From NCBI GenBank assembly GCA_022828595.1, contig JAKGHH010000003.1:609973-673972 (forward strand): a stretch of 64,000 nt of DNA. Direction: 5' to 3'. The position numbers were made by a program, and so were the translations under genes. Under the pieces are notes generated by a model, which was given only the letters and a program-made list of their open reading frames with translations, did not search any database and had not been told where the DNA came from. This DNA is from Nelumbo lutea (taxonomy: Eukaryota; Streptophyta; Magnoliopsida; Proteales; Nelumbonaceae). Shown here one piece after another: positions 1 through 12,132 of the stretch. Every line of letters starts with the position of its first letter. Position 1 is the first letter of the stretch.

Positions 1-1824
1 TCCACCCTATCATAGTAGAAACTTTCGCAAGGAATTAATGAATTTGATTTGACATGGCCTCTATACGCTAGATTTGCAGTATAACAAACATCATGAGTCT
101 TGTTCTACAAAAGGGCCACAAAAAGGAAATAGGTAAAGCTAAAAAGAGTAAAAGACTAGGCTGTAAACTATCAAAAAAAAAAACTAGGCTGTGTTTCAAG
201 GGAGTGGATACCAAGTTGTTGACTTCGTTCCTGCAGTACTGAAATGATAAAAATACCATCAGCCTTTTCACTAACCTTCTAGTCCTGGTGACCTCCAAAT
301 AAAGTCAGCTCTGCCCAAGGTTCAAAGTATCAATACGCTCAACTCAAGAGTTATTTCATTTTGTTATTTTTATATATTATTACATTATAAGACATGCAGT
401 AACAAAGTGCCAGACCAAATAAATAAAAAAGGTTGATTTTCAACTTCAGGAAACCCTTAATACACAAAATTTGCACATCGAGATTTCAATACTTCGAATC
501 TGGCTCTGCCCACCTTATCTTACAAGAAACAATCATTCAAGTCATTAGCCAATCAAAAAATCTAATTGAATAATCAATTCAACCTAGATGCAAGTGCCTT
601 AGTTTCACCAATATGGTGCCCATAGTTGTCAAGGAGTTTAGGTGAATAGGGGAAACAGTGGGGAGCCTAGCCTATGCCTAGGCAATTAGAATTTAATAAA
701 ATAAAATACTAAGTTTTTGCTAGCTTCATAGTTTATATATCATTCAGCATACATATTAATTGAAAAAAATAGTAATTCTCTTTATTAACAACATCAAATT
801 CTCTCTCAAAACATGACAAAATCATCATATCAAGGACAATACTATTTCAAATATAGCAATTTCATACTTTCAAAAGCAATACTAATATAATTAGTATTTA
901 ATAGAAGACAAAATTTAAGACAGAGAGAAAGTAAAGAGAAAAAGAACAAAAATGGAGTCACTATTTTATTTAATGCGAGAGAGAGAGATTGGGGAAAAAA
1001 ACTCTAGTACTTTTTTCTTTCCTTTCCTCTTCTCAAAATCCCATGGATCTTTTAAATTTCAATAGTCATTATCATCATTGTCGAAGCCTTCTTCCACCCT
1101 ATATCATTTATACATTTTCTGAAAGACGAAATGAACTGTATTAATAGTATATTTGTATAGGTGTATGAGCCATACAAAAAATATTATACTACGAAATCAG
1201 TATGCCATAAGATGCTATTCCAATGGCAACTTGTATGTTAATAGTAGACTCCAAAAGAAAAATCTTTGTTGATGCAATCCCAAAATATAATAAGCCTCTC
1301 AATTTTCGTAATTAACACATTAATCTCTATCTTCTTCTCTTTCCCTTAAAAATTCTATTATTATGCCCTAACTATATCATTATACTTTAATACAAAGTAA
1401 AAACTATATGTTGTATAAAATAGAATGTATTAACATGCATATTAGTAAGATGTAGCATTACGAGTGATACTATAAAAGGCACCTGCCTTGCCATTTTTGT
1501 CGCCTAGGCAAGCACCTTATTGCCTAGATGATGCAAGATTCAAAATATCAATATCATGTATCATATTAGGATAGCTTGGATACAAATATGGATACACATG
1601 AATTTGGTGGAAAGATATTGAATATGCTTGGATACATAAGGCAAACTCTTACAAATCCCACGAATACATAAAAAACACTAAATATAAGAACTATGAATAA
1701 GTTAAAAACACATAAGAAATGCACATTTTAATCATTTATATGAAGAGAAACATTACAATCAACAACACCGAGAATCTAGAACATGTAGATATCATACAAT
1801 AACCATGTTAATAATACATCAAAC
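1..1824. other. AT-rich intergenic DNA, possible old MITE
   Basis: No convincing gene is seen; the short open frames have no recognisable domain. Between about 618 and 1535, sequences with CCTAGGC-type motifs face each other (GTTGTCAAGG with GCCTAGGCA near 625-690, and GCCTTG with CGCCTAGGCAAG near 1480-1512). This resembles the ends of a common plant hAT-type MITE family, but I could not define termini or a target duplication. Confidence 0.35.
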
Positions 1825-1896
1825 AATGTTTGAGCTTCCAATGTGAGAAGGGGGCAGAGAGTAGGGGAGCTGAAATGCTGGGTCCCTTTAAAATGA

Positions 1897-3161
1897 ATGG
1901 GGCCCAATCTCTACCCAATCTGGCAGATAATTGTGAATGGGTCTTCTCAAAAAGGTGGGCCCCATGTTCAAAATTTTGGGCCAAATGATAAAAGGAGGGA
2001 CAAAATTAATAGTGGGCCGACCATTGTGGGCCTATCTAAGGGACAGGGGGAACAACATATTAAAACAGTAGATGGCCAAACATTACCAGCCCATCGAAGG
2101 GGCCCAAAAGGGTTTTAAAAGGTCAGGTGACCAGGGGGTGGAGTCGATAGATGGTAAACACCATCTATCTTCTTCGTTGAGCACAGCGGCCCGAAAACCA
2201 CAAAGAGCGAAGTTTGCTAGTCCTGGGTACTCCTTACACTAGGTTGCGTCAGAAAAATCAAACAGAATGTCGCAGGAAAAACGCAATCCGAGGAGTATTA
2301 GGCAAAGTGATCTTGAGGAGCGGAATCACTATGAGTACTCTGAGGAAGAAGTTTCAAGTGATACTGATTCAGAAAATACAGTAAGTCTAGGGAGCATTGA
2401 TTTGAGCAGCTCGAGGAACATTTTTGATGAAGACAGTTTGGGTACAGAAGATGCTGCGAATGTTTTGGATCGTCCAACAAAAGCTGCGGTTCAGGTGCTG
2501 CCTGCACTCGCAAGGGAAGTCAGTCCAGTAGCTCAGGAAAATCAGGATATGAGGTTGGTAAGAAAAAATCCTAACACTTTGGTCTGTAACGTAGTACCAG
2601 AAGAAGGACAGAACAGGAAGAATAGTTTAACTGTAAAAGCCCACAGGGTATTGACTCCCACTATAGACTCTCTAAGGCATGCTCAATCACAGGGAGCAGA
2701 TTTAGGCCTCTCTCCTTATGCGCAGCCCCCTCCCTTGAATGATGGCCCATCGGTCCCCAATAACACAAGTATGAATGTCCATTAGGTTTTGGATACGAAT
2801 GTGCCTTCTGTGCTGTAACAGATACTCCAGCATCCTGAGGAGAAATTATAGTTGGGGGGAAGAGAAGAGAGATTGACAATCCTGAGAGTAAACTGAGAGA
2901 GGGAGAAGTGGCACCTGGAGAGAGACAAGGAATTAGAGAGAATATGGGAGATGATCTGTGCACTGTTGGAGGAGTACAAACTACAGAAGCTTCAAGTTGG
3001 GGGGAGAGGAGGCTAAAGCTAATGCATCATCTAGGAAGACCGAGGGTAATAAGAAAAGGAAGAAGAACAAGAAAAGATCAGAAGTGGAGAGGTTGATTTC
3101 AGATATTGAGGGTGACATTGAATTTAGTGGGGGAGAGGAAAGAAGAAAGACTCTGCTGTAA
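1897..3161 (+). pseudogene. LINE ORF1 remnant
   Basis: Remnant of the first LINE reading frame, which in the family encodes a nucleic-acid-binding gag-like protein. Open pieces are seen at 1897-2118, 2267-2785 and 2958-3161 in different frames, so the frame is broken at least twice. The middle piece is acidic and serine-rich. The last piece has a basic stretch (KKRKKNKKRSEVERL) that resembles the C-terminal end of plant LINE ORF1 proteins just before ORF2. No CCHC zinc knuckle or DUF4283 domain is visible; that part probably lay upstream of the truncation. The assignment rests mainly on position between the 5' end of the LINE and its endonuclease. Confidence 0.6.
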
Positions 3162-3204
3162 GATGGGTTTATTGGGAAGGGTTTTTTGGAAAAAAAGTGT
3201 TCAA

Positions 3205-4530
3205 TGAAAATCATCAACTGGAATGTGAGAGGATTGGGAAGTGAAAGAAAGAAAGAGAAGGGTTATTATAGACTTGCTAAGAAGAGAGAAACCAGACATA
3301 GTATTGATACATGAAACCAAGTTGGCAGAAATGGATGAAAGGTGGGTCAGAAGTGTATGGAGATAAAGAGGAGTTTGTTGGACCTCGATCCTTCTTGGGG
3401 AGCCTCTGGAGGTCTAGTAGCATTATGGAGGATGTTGTAGAATCAGTGGAGCTAATAGGGAGATTTGAAGGTCAAGAATGTGGGTGGTGGATTTACCTGG
3501 GTTCTAACCAATGTCTATGGGCCAAACACTTATAGAGAGAGGAATGAGATGTGGGAAGAATTGTATGGAAGACGAGGCTTATAGGAGGGTCCTTGGTGTC
3601 TTGGGGGGGATTTCAATGTAATTAGGTTCTGTAATGAATCTAACAACCCCCAAAGAACAGTTACAACCAGCATGAGAAAGTTTAATGAATTTGATGTGGG
3701 CGCCGGCAGCAGCAGCGGTAATTTAGTGCAGCAGCAGCAGTAATTTAGTGTTCTCAGCAGCAACAATTTAGTGTTCTCAGCCTATCTTATCTATTCAATA
3801 TTATTACCTTATCTGCTTTCAGTAGCAGGGATTAGTAAGAGTCTTATCTATTCAGTGTTCTTATCTTATCAGTTCAGTAGTATGGATTAGTAGGGAATCT
3901 TATCTTATCTTATCAGTTCAGTAGGATAGATTAAGGGAGCCTTATCTTATCTTATCTTATCTTATCTTATCAGTAGGATAGATTAAGGAAGTTTTATCTT
4001 ATCTTATCAGTTCAGTCTTATCTTATCAGTTAATAGGATATAATAGTAGATTAGCAAGGAGTCCTCCTAAAAGTAGGATTCTACCTTTTGTAATCTCCTA
4101 TTTAAGGAGCTGATATTATTCAATAAAGGTTTTGAAAATTTCAGTCTAGAAAGAAAGCAAGGAGAGTTAGGTGATTTCTTGAACAAATCACCATTAGGGC
4201 GCCAAGATAGGTTCATCAAGAGCAGGGAGGAACAAGGGAAAACAGGAGGTTTTCCCCATGGACCGAGCCGTGACGAGATCCTATTCCCGGGCCCATAACA
4301 GAATTCATTAGTAATTGTGGTCTAAAGGATTTACCTCTCTTACAAGCCAATTTTACTTGGTCTAATTTCCAAGAAAACCTCTTTGTTTGAAATTAGATAG
4401 ATTCATTTTTTACGAAGAGTGGGAGAGTCATTGGAGAAACTTGATGGCTAAAGCCTTACCCAGAGTCACTTCTGATCACTTCCCTATCCAATTAAGTCTG
4501 GAATATGTGGTTAACTCACCCGAATTTTGT
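3205..4530 (+). pseudogene. LINE ORF2 endonuclease domain, broken and split by an LTR
   Basis: N-terminal endonuclease of LINE ORF2, which nicks target DNA for target-primed reverse transcription. It begins MKIINWNVRGLGS at 3205, a hallmark start of plant L1-type ORF2. The catalytic ETK (HETK, near 3310) and GGDFN (near 3605) motifs can be read, and after the inserted LTR the LDRF and SDHFPI motifs follow (4390-4500). Reading the parts requires several frame changes, and in-frame stops occur, for example near 3365. The LTR sits between the residues NEF and ISNCGLKD, so the split is clean and later than the LINE itself. Confidence 0.85.
3692..4300. mobile_element. Solo LTR nested in the LINE
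   Basis: A 609-bp unit beginning TGATGTGGGCGCC and ending GGGCCCATAACA (TG...CA), flanked on both sides by GAATT (3687-3691 and 4301-4305), a 5-bp target duplication typical of LTR retrotransposons. Removing it with one GAATT restores the LINE endonuclease reading. It contains a short-period CTTAT/CTTATCTTAT repeat (about 3780-4030) and a CAATAAAGG polyadenylation-like motif near 4120. No coding or internal region remains, so I call it a solo LTR; a very small terminal-repeat element is less likely. The family (Copia or Gypsy) is not determinable here. Confidence 0.8.
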
Positions 4531-4649
4531 GCACCTGATTGGGGAGTGGTGGAGAGAAGATTTAAGTGGGGTGAAGTGGAAGGGAGTGAGATTCCACAAA
4601 AAGCTGAAAAGGTTGAGACCCAGAATCAAGGAGTAGAATAGGGAACAAT

Positions 4650-6470
4650 TTGGAAAAAGATGAGCAAAAAAATTAATTTGTTGTCTAGGATCGAGGAATT
4701 AGATTCCAAAGAAGCCTAAAGGATGATGAGTGGGCAAGAAAGGGTTTTGAGAAGAAACTTAAAGAATGATTTGGAAGAGGTCCTTATGAAAGAGGAAATT
4801 TCTTGGAGGCAAAAGTCAAGACACAAATGGATTAAAGAAGGGAATGGGAACACAAAATTTTTCCATGCGTTGGCTAATGGGAGGAGAAGAAAAAATTTCA
4901 TGGCTAAGTTAGAGGTGAATGGGGAGGAAGTAAAAAATCAAGATGAGATAGCAAGATTGTTTGTGGATCATTTCAAATCAATCTATAGGAAACCATTGAA
5001 TAATAACCCAACATTGGAAGATTTGGATTGGAATAGGATATCTGAAGAACAAGTAAACTGGCTAGAAAGGGATTTTAGTGAAGAAGAGATCAAACAGGCG
5101 GTGTTTTCAATGGATAGATCCAAAGCACCTGGTCTAGATGGCTTCACAATGGCTTTTTATCAGGATTGTTGGGATGTGATTAAAGAAGATCTTGTTGGGG
5201 TGTTTCAGAAATTTGCAGATAAAAAAAAGGTAAGCCCTGGAGTGAATGCAACTTTCTTAGCCCTAACCCCAAAGAACATAGATGCAAAGGACCCTAAGGA
5301 TTAAAGGCTAATTAATTTGGTAACAAGCATCTATAAAATCCTGGCTAAAGTGTTGTCTATGAGAATTTGAGTAGTACTACCATCCATCATTAGTCAAGCA
5401 CAAGGAGTTTTCGTGCAAGGAAGGCAAATAACAGATCATATTTTAATAGCAAATGAGTGTGTGGAGAACATTGGAGTTTGGAGATAGATGGTGCAAGGAA
5501 AGCCAGGAATCAAGGTTTTGCGTGTAAGCTAGATTCAGAGAAGGCTTATGATCTGGTGGATTGGAGTTTTTTACTAGAGGTCCTTGGGTGTTGTGGGTTT
5601 GGAGATAGATGGTGCAACTAGATAAAGTGTTGTATTAGCTCATGCCATTACTCAGTCTTGATTAATGGGGCGGTCAAAGACTTATTTCCAGCTTGTAGAG
5701 GCCTTAGACAAGGTGACCCACTCTCCCCGTTTCTTTTCACCTTAGTTGCAGATGTTTTCAACAGATTAATCTCTAAGGCAGATAGGGAAGAGGAAGTGAG
5801 TGGTTGGAGGATAGGAAGGAACAGTGTCTGGGTAACCCATCTACAGTTTGGTGACGATATAATAATATTTTATGAAGGGGGTGACAGGCAAAAAGTGAGG
5901 AACCTTAGAGCTCTGGTGCAACACTTTGAGAAGGTCTCCAATTTGAAGATAAACTTGGATAAGAGTTGTGTGGTAGGTATCAATATGAATGAGGGGATTC
6001 TTCAATCTGTAGCAGATTGTCTAGGTTGTCCCATTTCTTCTTGGCCCTTGCAGTACCTAGGTCTCCCTCTAGGGGCTAATCTGAAAGAGAGTAGTTTTTG
6101 GACACCAGTTTTGGAAAAGTTTGAGAAAAGATTAGCTTCTTGGAAAAGAAACTATATCTCTATAGGGGGGTAGAGTGACTTTATTGAGAGCCACCCTAGC
6201 AAACCTACGATCTATTTTTTATCCATTTTTAGGATTCCTAATAGGGAGGCTAAGAAGCTGGAGAAATTAATGAGAACTTTTCTTTGAGAGCCAGGGGAGG
6301 AAAATAAGGATCATCTAATCAATTGGGAAATAGTTTGTACGAGCAAAGAGGAAGGTGGACTAGGGTTAGGAAGGTTAACTCTCAAGAATAAAGCCCTATT
6401 AGGAAAATGGTTGTGGAGGTGGCCTAGAGAAAGGGAGAGGTTGTGGCATGAAGTGATAGCTAGTATACAT
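4650..6470 (+). pseudogene. LINE ORF2 reverse transcriptase domain
   Basis: Reverse transcriptase of the LINE, which copies its RNA at the nicked target. Open stretches are at 4723-5304 (193 codons) and 5658-6173 (171 codons). The first includes the pre-RT segment (WIKEGNGNTKFFH) and motif KAPGLDGF near 5120. The second has GLRQGDPLSPFLF near 5705 and the catalytic box, here FGDD near 5847 (usual plant form FADD), followed by YLGLPLGA near 6055. Between them (5305-5657) the frame is broken by stops and by what looks like a small internal duplication of a GGAGTTTGGAGATAGATGG phrase (5470 and 5595). From 6270 the thumb-like segment (EEGGLGLGRL) continues in another frame. Confidence 0.9.
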
Positions 6471-7907
6471 GGCAGACTAGAAAATGGATGGGATGCAGGT
6501 GTATCACATCAAGCAACGTTGGCATCTCCTTGGAAAGCAATCCAAAGTATCCTCCCTCAATTCCTCAACTTTGTCAGATATGATGTCAATTCTGGTAATT
6601 CTATTTTATTTTGGGAAGACACTTGGGTGGGTATTGTTGCTCTTAAGGACCAATTCTCGTCTCTTTATTCTATATCCCTCTACAAGGAAAAAGCTATCTC
6701 TCATTTTCTCCCATCTCCTATTTCACCCTCGTCCTTAAGTTGGGATTTTGGCTTTCAGAGAGGTTTGAAGGATGATGAACTTAACAGCGTTTCAGATCTG
6801 TTGTCTCTTCTTGGGAGTCTCTTTTTGGACCCCCTTAGTGTGGATATGAGACTATGGTCCCCTCATCCAAAAGGTTACTTTTCTTGTGCTTCCTTCTTTA
6901 AGTCCCGTTGCTCTTCCCTGAGGCAATGGGGTTTTCCAACCTAGGAGATATGGTCTAGACCTGTTCCACCTAAAGTTGTTATTTTCTGCTGGGAGGTGTT
7001 TTATAGAAAGATTAATAACCTTGGATTGCTTGCAGAAGAAAAGGCCTTTCATGTGTTTGTCCCCTAACTGGTGTGTACTTTGCAGGGCTAGTGGTGAGGA
7101 TTGTTCCCACTTAATTGTATCTTGTTCCCTTTGCTAGTGCTATCTAGAATTAAATTTTTTCTTTGTTTGGGTGCAGGTGGAATCTGTCCACAGACTTAAG
7201 TCAGCTGTTCGATCCTTCCTTTTTTGTGTGGCCTACAAAAAAAGGAAAATTGATGCGGAGATGTATTAGAGCAGTTGCATTGTGGATAATCTGGGAAGAA
7301 AGGAATGCAAGGATATTCAAGGAAAAGGAAAGAAGCATTCAGGCTGTTGAGGATTGTATCTTGACTAGGATCATTCATTGGTTGAGAACTATGGACTTCT
7401 TTCATACCTTTTCCTTTGACAATATTTGGAGAAATTGGATAGCGGTGGCTAACAGCCATACAAGGAAGGACAGGGAATCTGCAGTGTTGATCCCCCTGCT
7501 TGAAGGATGGATAAAGCTAAACTTTGATGGCAGCAGCCAAGGAAACCCAAGCCCATCAGGGATTGGAGGGGTGCTAAGAGATACAGAGAGCAACATCTTA
7601 GCCTTATTTTCAGGCCCCGTGGGAATAGGAGACTCTAATAGAGCTGAGATTTTAGCAGCGGTACAAGGTATTCAAATTGAAGAACAATTAGGAGTTCAGC
7701 ACCTGGTAGTGGAAGGAGACTCTCAAATTGTTGTGGGATGGCTGACAGACCCAGCTTCAGCCATGTGGCGACACAGAGAAAGTCAACTGGCTTACAAGAA
7801 ACATGACTGTTACCTCTCTTTGGGTGGGAAGATCAGCAAATACCTTAGTGGATGGGTTAGCTAAGCAGTTGGCCACAAGGGAAAATTTATTTTGGGCTGC
7901 TCTGTAA
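6411..7907 (+). pseudogene. LINE ORF2 C-terminal region with RNase H domain
   Basis: C-terminal part of ORF2. At 6411-6944 is the linker typical of plant LINEs (W...V..SIHG, FWEDTWVG). A degenerate zinc-binding segment follows to about 7150. The RNase H domain begins with LNFDGSSQGNPSPSGIGG near 7516. The usual acidic residues can be placed: D in NFDG, E in NRAEI and D in EGDSQ. The last one, in NTLVDGLAKQ near 7838, lies in a different frame, so one frameshift falls near 7800. The reading ends at a TAA at 7905-7907. Cellular-type RNase H tails of this kind occur in several plant LINE clades. Confidence 0.88.
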
Positions 7908-8563
7908 TTTTACTTCTGGCTATTTTTGTTTTAATTTGATGTAATAGTTTTTGAAGAGGTAACAGCTCGTGCCTCTTCTTGCGTTTCCTGTTTTTCTTAT
8001 TTAATAAATTATCTTTATTCATCAAAAAAAAATGTTTGAGCTTCCAATCTACCAAAAGTTCACTACAAGACACATCAAATTGTTGTTAGACCAATGAGTT
8101 TGATAGGTCATTGATAGATCCAACTTATGGTTTTCTCTTACCATGAAAATCATTTAGAATATACATAAATTATTTAATAATTTTTGGTTTTAACTAAAAA
8201 CTTAAGAAAAAAATAATTTGACATGAATTGTTCTTAGATCAATGATTTTAAAAGATCATTGATGGATCCATATTATAGTTCCTTTCTACACTGAAAATCA
8301 TTTATAGCATGAAAAAAATGTTTTTTTTTTTTTGAACTTTTAGTGGAAGTTATGACTTATGACTACCACTATGACTTTTAGCAATAGTCATAACCGCCAC
8401 TAAAAGTCCTTAGTGGCAACATGTCGGCCCATGCCTTTAGGTACCAATACAATGCACCTTGTATGTTGTATCAGGTATATCATGTCAATAATTTGAACCT
8501 TGCCTAGATGAGCTTCCTGTTACTATAAAGCAAGTTTCCTAGCCAAGAACACCTAGTTGCCTA

Positions 8564-8670
8564 TAGGCCTGCTCATGGGTCGGGCTTGGGCTTGGCTTTT
8601 GTGTCCCGGCCCAAAGCCCAAGCCCGAGATGGTAAAATTGGGCCCAAAGCTAGGCCCGGGAACAGGTCTA
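8564..8670. mobile_element. 107-bp hAT-type MITE
   Basis: A tiny element beginning TAGGCCTGCTCATGGGTC and ending GGGAACAGGTCTA, with imperfect terminal inverted repeats. It is flanked by an exact 8-bp direct repeat, GTTGCCTA (8556-8563 and 8671-8678), the duplication length made by hAT transposases. It has no coding capacity. The interior is an inverted run of GGGCTTGGGC / GCCCAAGCCC motifs, and the same motif set occurs in larger elements at 34078 and 36208. Confidence 0.85.
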
Positions 8671-9198
8671 GTTGCCTATGATAGTGCCTTGAGGTCTATG
8701 AACCTTGTGAACTAGCAGCCATCCAATCCAACACCACTCTGCAATTGCCCTATACAAGAACATCAGTCCAACTTGACAAAGTGACAAGTAAACCGGCTTC
8801 ATCTCTCGAAGAGCAAGTAGCTTAGCTCTCAAAGAGGTTCCTTCTCCAACTGAACCTAAAAAGCTCAACAAGATAGAACTAACAAACTCTTTTAACGGCT
8901 CTACCCATTCCAGATAAGCCAAGCTTACCAATGGCAAACTTATCAAAATTCATAAATAAGGTTCCTAAAATGGGAGAACTTAAGCCTGAAAATTTTGTCT
9001 TCTTTGTGGTGAGAAAGTTACTCTCATAAGCCCCAATTTTTGAAGGAAGCCACTTCCTTCAACAACAACTTCGAGATTGCAATAATCCCCCAAAGTTTCT
9101 ACAACATGTCTACTCAGATGTTTGTATGGGGAATAAAACTAAATTCTAGGAAGATGTTTGGTGTAGAGATGACTTTTGAAAGGCTCCTCTCTCATTTC

Positions 9199-10134
9199 TA
9201 GGGATGTCAATGGGTCAGGTCTACCCAATGAACCCGAACCAACCAAACCGATTATAACTGTTCTGGTTCCACAATTTTGTCCCAATTAATAATTCGGCCG
9301 GTTCCGGTTCTTTCCTGTCCCAAACTGATTCAGACCCAGAAATGATTATTTTGTTAAACATATATAACATTTTCTTAATTTTCTTATAACTTTTATCATA
9401 TTATATGTTTGAAATGGTAAATTTGATAGATAATATATAAGATAGCATTAGTTAAAAATGCATTTTTTCAGCAGAAGTAAAGTATCCATTCATTCAAAGA
9501 TAAAGATCAAAATGTACAACCAGAGGCTGTACAAAAGAGAATACATAAAAACAATCAGACCACTATCCCATGAGGCATTACAAACAGACTTTCATGATCA
9601 AAAAGGGACCTAATAGAAGGAACTGTCAATATTCATCTGTACTGCAGACCAAGAGTACAATTTCCCCACAATTCTCTGCCACAACATCCTCTTGACAGCT
9701 TTTGTTTTGGAACATCCTTGAGTTTCTTTCTTGCCAAATCAATTAGAAAATTGCACCGGGAATCAAGTTCCATAAAATTTTCCCTTTCTTACTTGGGCCT
9801 TGTATCCTCCAGCTCTTCACAAAAGCATCCACTGTTGATGGGCAGCTACAACTTAATGCAAACATCTTTAAAATCCTTACCCAGATACTGTAAGAGAAAC
9901 TGCAGTGCAGTAAAAGGCAGTTGCCTGCATCTTTATTATCAAAATTTAAATTTTAAGTTATTATTTAAATATACAAATATAGTTTTCAGTATAATCGGGT
10001 CTATCGGATCTGGACCCAATAGGCCTGACTGTTAACCGGGACAGTTCTGGGTCTGTGATTTTGTCCCGATTAATAATTGGTTCGGGACAGGGACCACCAT
10101 ATCCCAATCCAGACCCAATTTGTTGACAGCCCTA
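9199..10134. mobile_element. hAT-type non-autonomous element with a nested LINE piece
   Basis: Starts TAGGGATGTCAATGGGTC and ends with the inverted counterpart GACCC...TTGACAGCCCTA. The flanking 8-mers CTCATTTC (9191-9198) and CTTGTTTC (10135-10142) match at 6 of 8 positions, an aged hAT-length duplication. The arms contain mutually related GGTTC/GTCCC sequences (TTTGTCCCAATTAATAATT near 9273 and TTTGTCCCGATTAATAATT near 10060). The middle, about 9466-9930, is a minus-strand LINE fragment, so the original element was near 450 bp. Confidence 0.7.
9466..9930 (-). pseudogene. LINE 3' fragment (zinc-binding/linker region)
   Basis: On the minus strand a degenerate reading contains a GKILWNLIPGAIFWLIWQERN-like phrase, characteristic of the segment between reverse transcriptase and RNase H in plant LINEs. 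A T-run at its low-coordinate edge (about 9459-9465) is consistent with a 3' A-tail of a minus-strand insertion. It is broken by stops and lacks all catalytic domains. Target duplications were not identified with confidence. Confidence 0.55.
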
Positions 10135-10439
10135 CTTGTTTCCTTTATTTTTACACCTATCCCTTGATTCATTTTTTTATCAATACAGGAATCTCTTAGA
10201 ATTTGGGCCTTAGGAGATAGATTTAAGGGATTTTGAAATTAGTTTTGGAATTAATTTAGCAGGAGTCTTCTTTGACTTTTCTAAACCTGATTCTTGCATT
10301 TGGACCTCACTCATGTTATCCTTCTTTAGTGCTATCACTAGCCAAACCAACTCATACTAGGCATTTCTAGTTAAGCCCATTTATAGAGAGATGGTCCCAC
10401 ATAAAAAAAAAAAAAAAAAGAATATTTTGTTGGGAGCTA

Positions 10440-11200
10440 TTTCACTTAAAGATTTAACACTTGTGAGACCTTACAAAGAAGATAATGTGGACAGTGGAGA
10501 TACACATGGGCAGCAATTTTATAGACAGCGGGAAGAAAAAAAATGCAAGAAACTTCAATGAAAAACATGATCAAAGGAGGGCATCATTGAAAGAATTTTG
10601 GTGAGACTAGTGCATGCGGCAAAAACTCTATATGTATTTGATCCATTCTCAATAGCTGATATTATTAGAAGGTGGCAGCACATCATTCCTTCCTCCAATA
10701 AGAAGAATCAATGTCTATAAGGATTGGTAACCCCTACTTTTAGTCAAATAAAGTTAAACTTTGATGAATTTAGCATAGGATAATATGGGCTACTCTTGAA
10801 TAGGAGATAATATTGGAGCAATGGAGTTGTACTAGCTATCCATGCAATGCTAAAAGGGACTGAAGTTTGGACAGGCTCTGAACTTCAGGAACTTGATCTT
10901 GACTGTGGAAGGGACTCTAGAATAATGACAACCAGGGTTCTCGACAAGACCAGAATGTAACAAGGGGATCGAGGAACTATCAAGAGAGTTGGTTATCACA
11001 TTTATACAAGTCCAGAGATCAAAAAACAACGTAGTTGACTAAATGGCTAAAGTAGGGGTCAAGAGGGAACAGTTGTATTAGGGAACCAGATCAGGTAGCT
11101 ATGGTTGACCAAACATTTAAGGGCTAGGCATTATGATGTACATAACATTCTTTTTCAAATACTAATAAAGTTTCAATTGCTAACAATAAGAAAAAGGAAA
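10440..11200 (+). pseudogene. Degenerate LINE tail with RNase H remnant
   Basis: A heavily decayed plus-strand LINE 3' end. QIKLNFDEF near 10747 resembles the first RNase H motif, followed by a broken reading with ELDLDCGRDSR near 10890 in the place of the third motif. A sequence like an AATAAAGTTTC 3' terminus occurs near 11163. No intact frame exceeds a few dozen codons. The part from about 10852 onward is duplicated at 26334-26846. Confidence 0.5.
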
Positions 11201-11378
11201 AGGTGAGACACCACTCCTGAAGGAGTAAACAAAAGGAAACTTAACATACTAGAATATGCAAATCTAAATTCTGGAAGACATAAAACATTTCAAAAGCCTA
11301 TTAGGCTATTAGCTCTACTGATTAGAATATGGTAGTTATTAGCATAAAGGTTGTAGTCTTGTACATGCACGTCTTTAT
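10852..11378. repeat. Segment duplicated at 26334-26846 (left part)
   Basis: This segment recurs nearly unchanged at about 26334-26846, with few substitutions and one small deletion around 10945-10965. In the other copy it is joined directly to a copy of 15797-16400, so the 4.4 kb lying between them here is absent there. The junction falls where both parents carry a short TATA/ATA sequence. Confidence 0.85.
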
Positions 11379-12132
11379 ACTAAAGCATTTAAACTCTAAG
11401 CATCATAAGTATACTGTATAATATACAAGATTACATATTCAACTTCAAATTCAAGGTTAATTCATCAAAATATAGCAACAAGCCAGGTGAGGCACATCCA
11501 TGTTCAGGCAAGGTTCAACCCATAAAAAGAACCTCACTTGTTAGCCTAAGTTTACTTGAGGTGTCACTTTTAAAATACCCCATCCCTTGAAATTCATAAG
11601 ATCAAGCAATCTATCTTTCTCCATTAATGACAGTCAAAAGCAATTTTTCCTGTTTCATCATCATTATTGATCCAAGCAATTATTCCTCTTTTTTTCTTTG
11701 CAAAAATTTTACTGTGCTTTATTTTGTGTTGCATTACCTTTTTTCCTTTTATTTTAAATGTTATCCCTTTTATAACTGATTGTCTGATTCTGGACTCCCC
11801 ACCAGATTCATTTAAATTCATTTAGATGCCTCATTAAATGAACTATTAAGTGTGCATGTGCTTTGCACGTGATAATTCTAGATGATGATAATGATAGTAA
11901 TAATGTATCCAAAATTTTCTATAAACAATATGTATTTCTTATTTTTTGTTTTTTATTATTAATCAGATGCAAATTACAAAATCCAAATCTGATTACATAA
12001 ACACCTCATCCAAATATGTGATAATCGGATCGAGTTGTGAATTTTCAAGTATCATTGACAGGCCTACCTGCTTGGCTAGATACTTCTTTTTGTAATGTTT
12101 TATCTTTTTTGTGCATCTTTTTTTGTTCATTT

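Larger units (their letters stand above)
1843..8030 (+). mobile_element. LINE (L1-type non-LTR retrotransposon with RNase H), 5'-truncated
   Basis: A non-LTR retrotransposon in plus orientation. The 18-bp sequence AATGTTTGAGCTTCCAAT occurs just before it (1825-1842) and just after its short A-tail (8031-8048), an exact target-site duplication that fixes both ends. Inside are, in order, an ORF1 remnant, an apurinic-type endonuclease, a reverse transcriptase and an RNase H domain. It lacks the N-terminal part of ORF1, so it was probably 5'-truncated at insertion. Stops and frameshifts break every domain, so it is dead. A 609-bp solo LTR with its own 5-bp duplication interrupts the endonuclease; without it the LINE is about 5.6 kb. 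The exact flanks suggest a fairly recent insertion. Confidence 0.93.

Noticed and set aside
484..505. ACTTCGAATCTGGC phrase resembling a tRNA T-loop
   Set aside because: No acceptor stem, D-arm or anticodon arm can be built around it on either strand.
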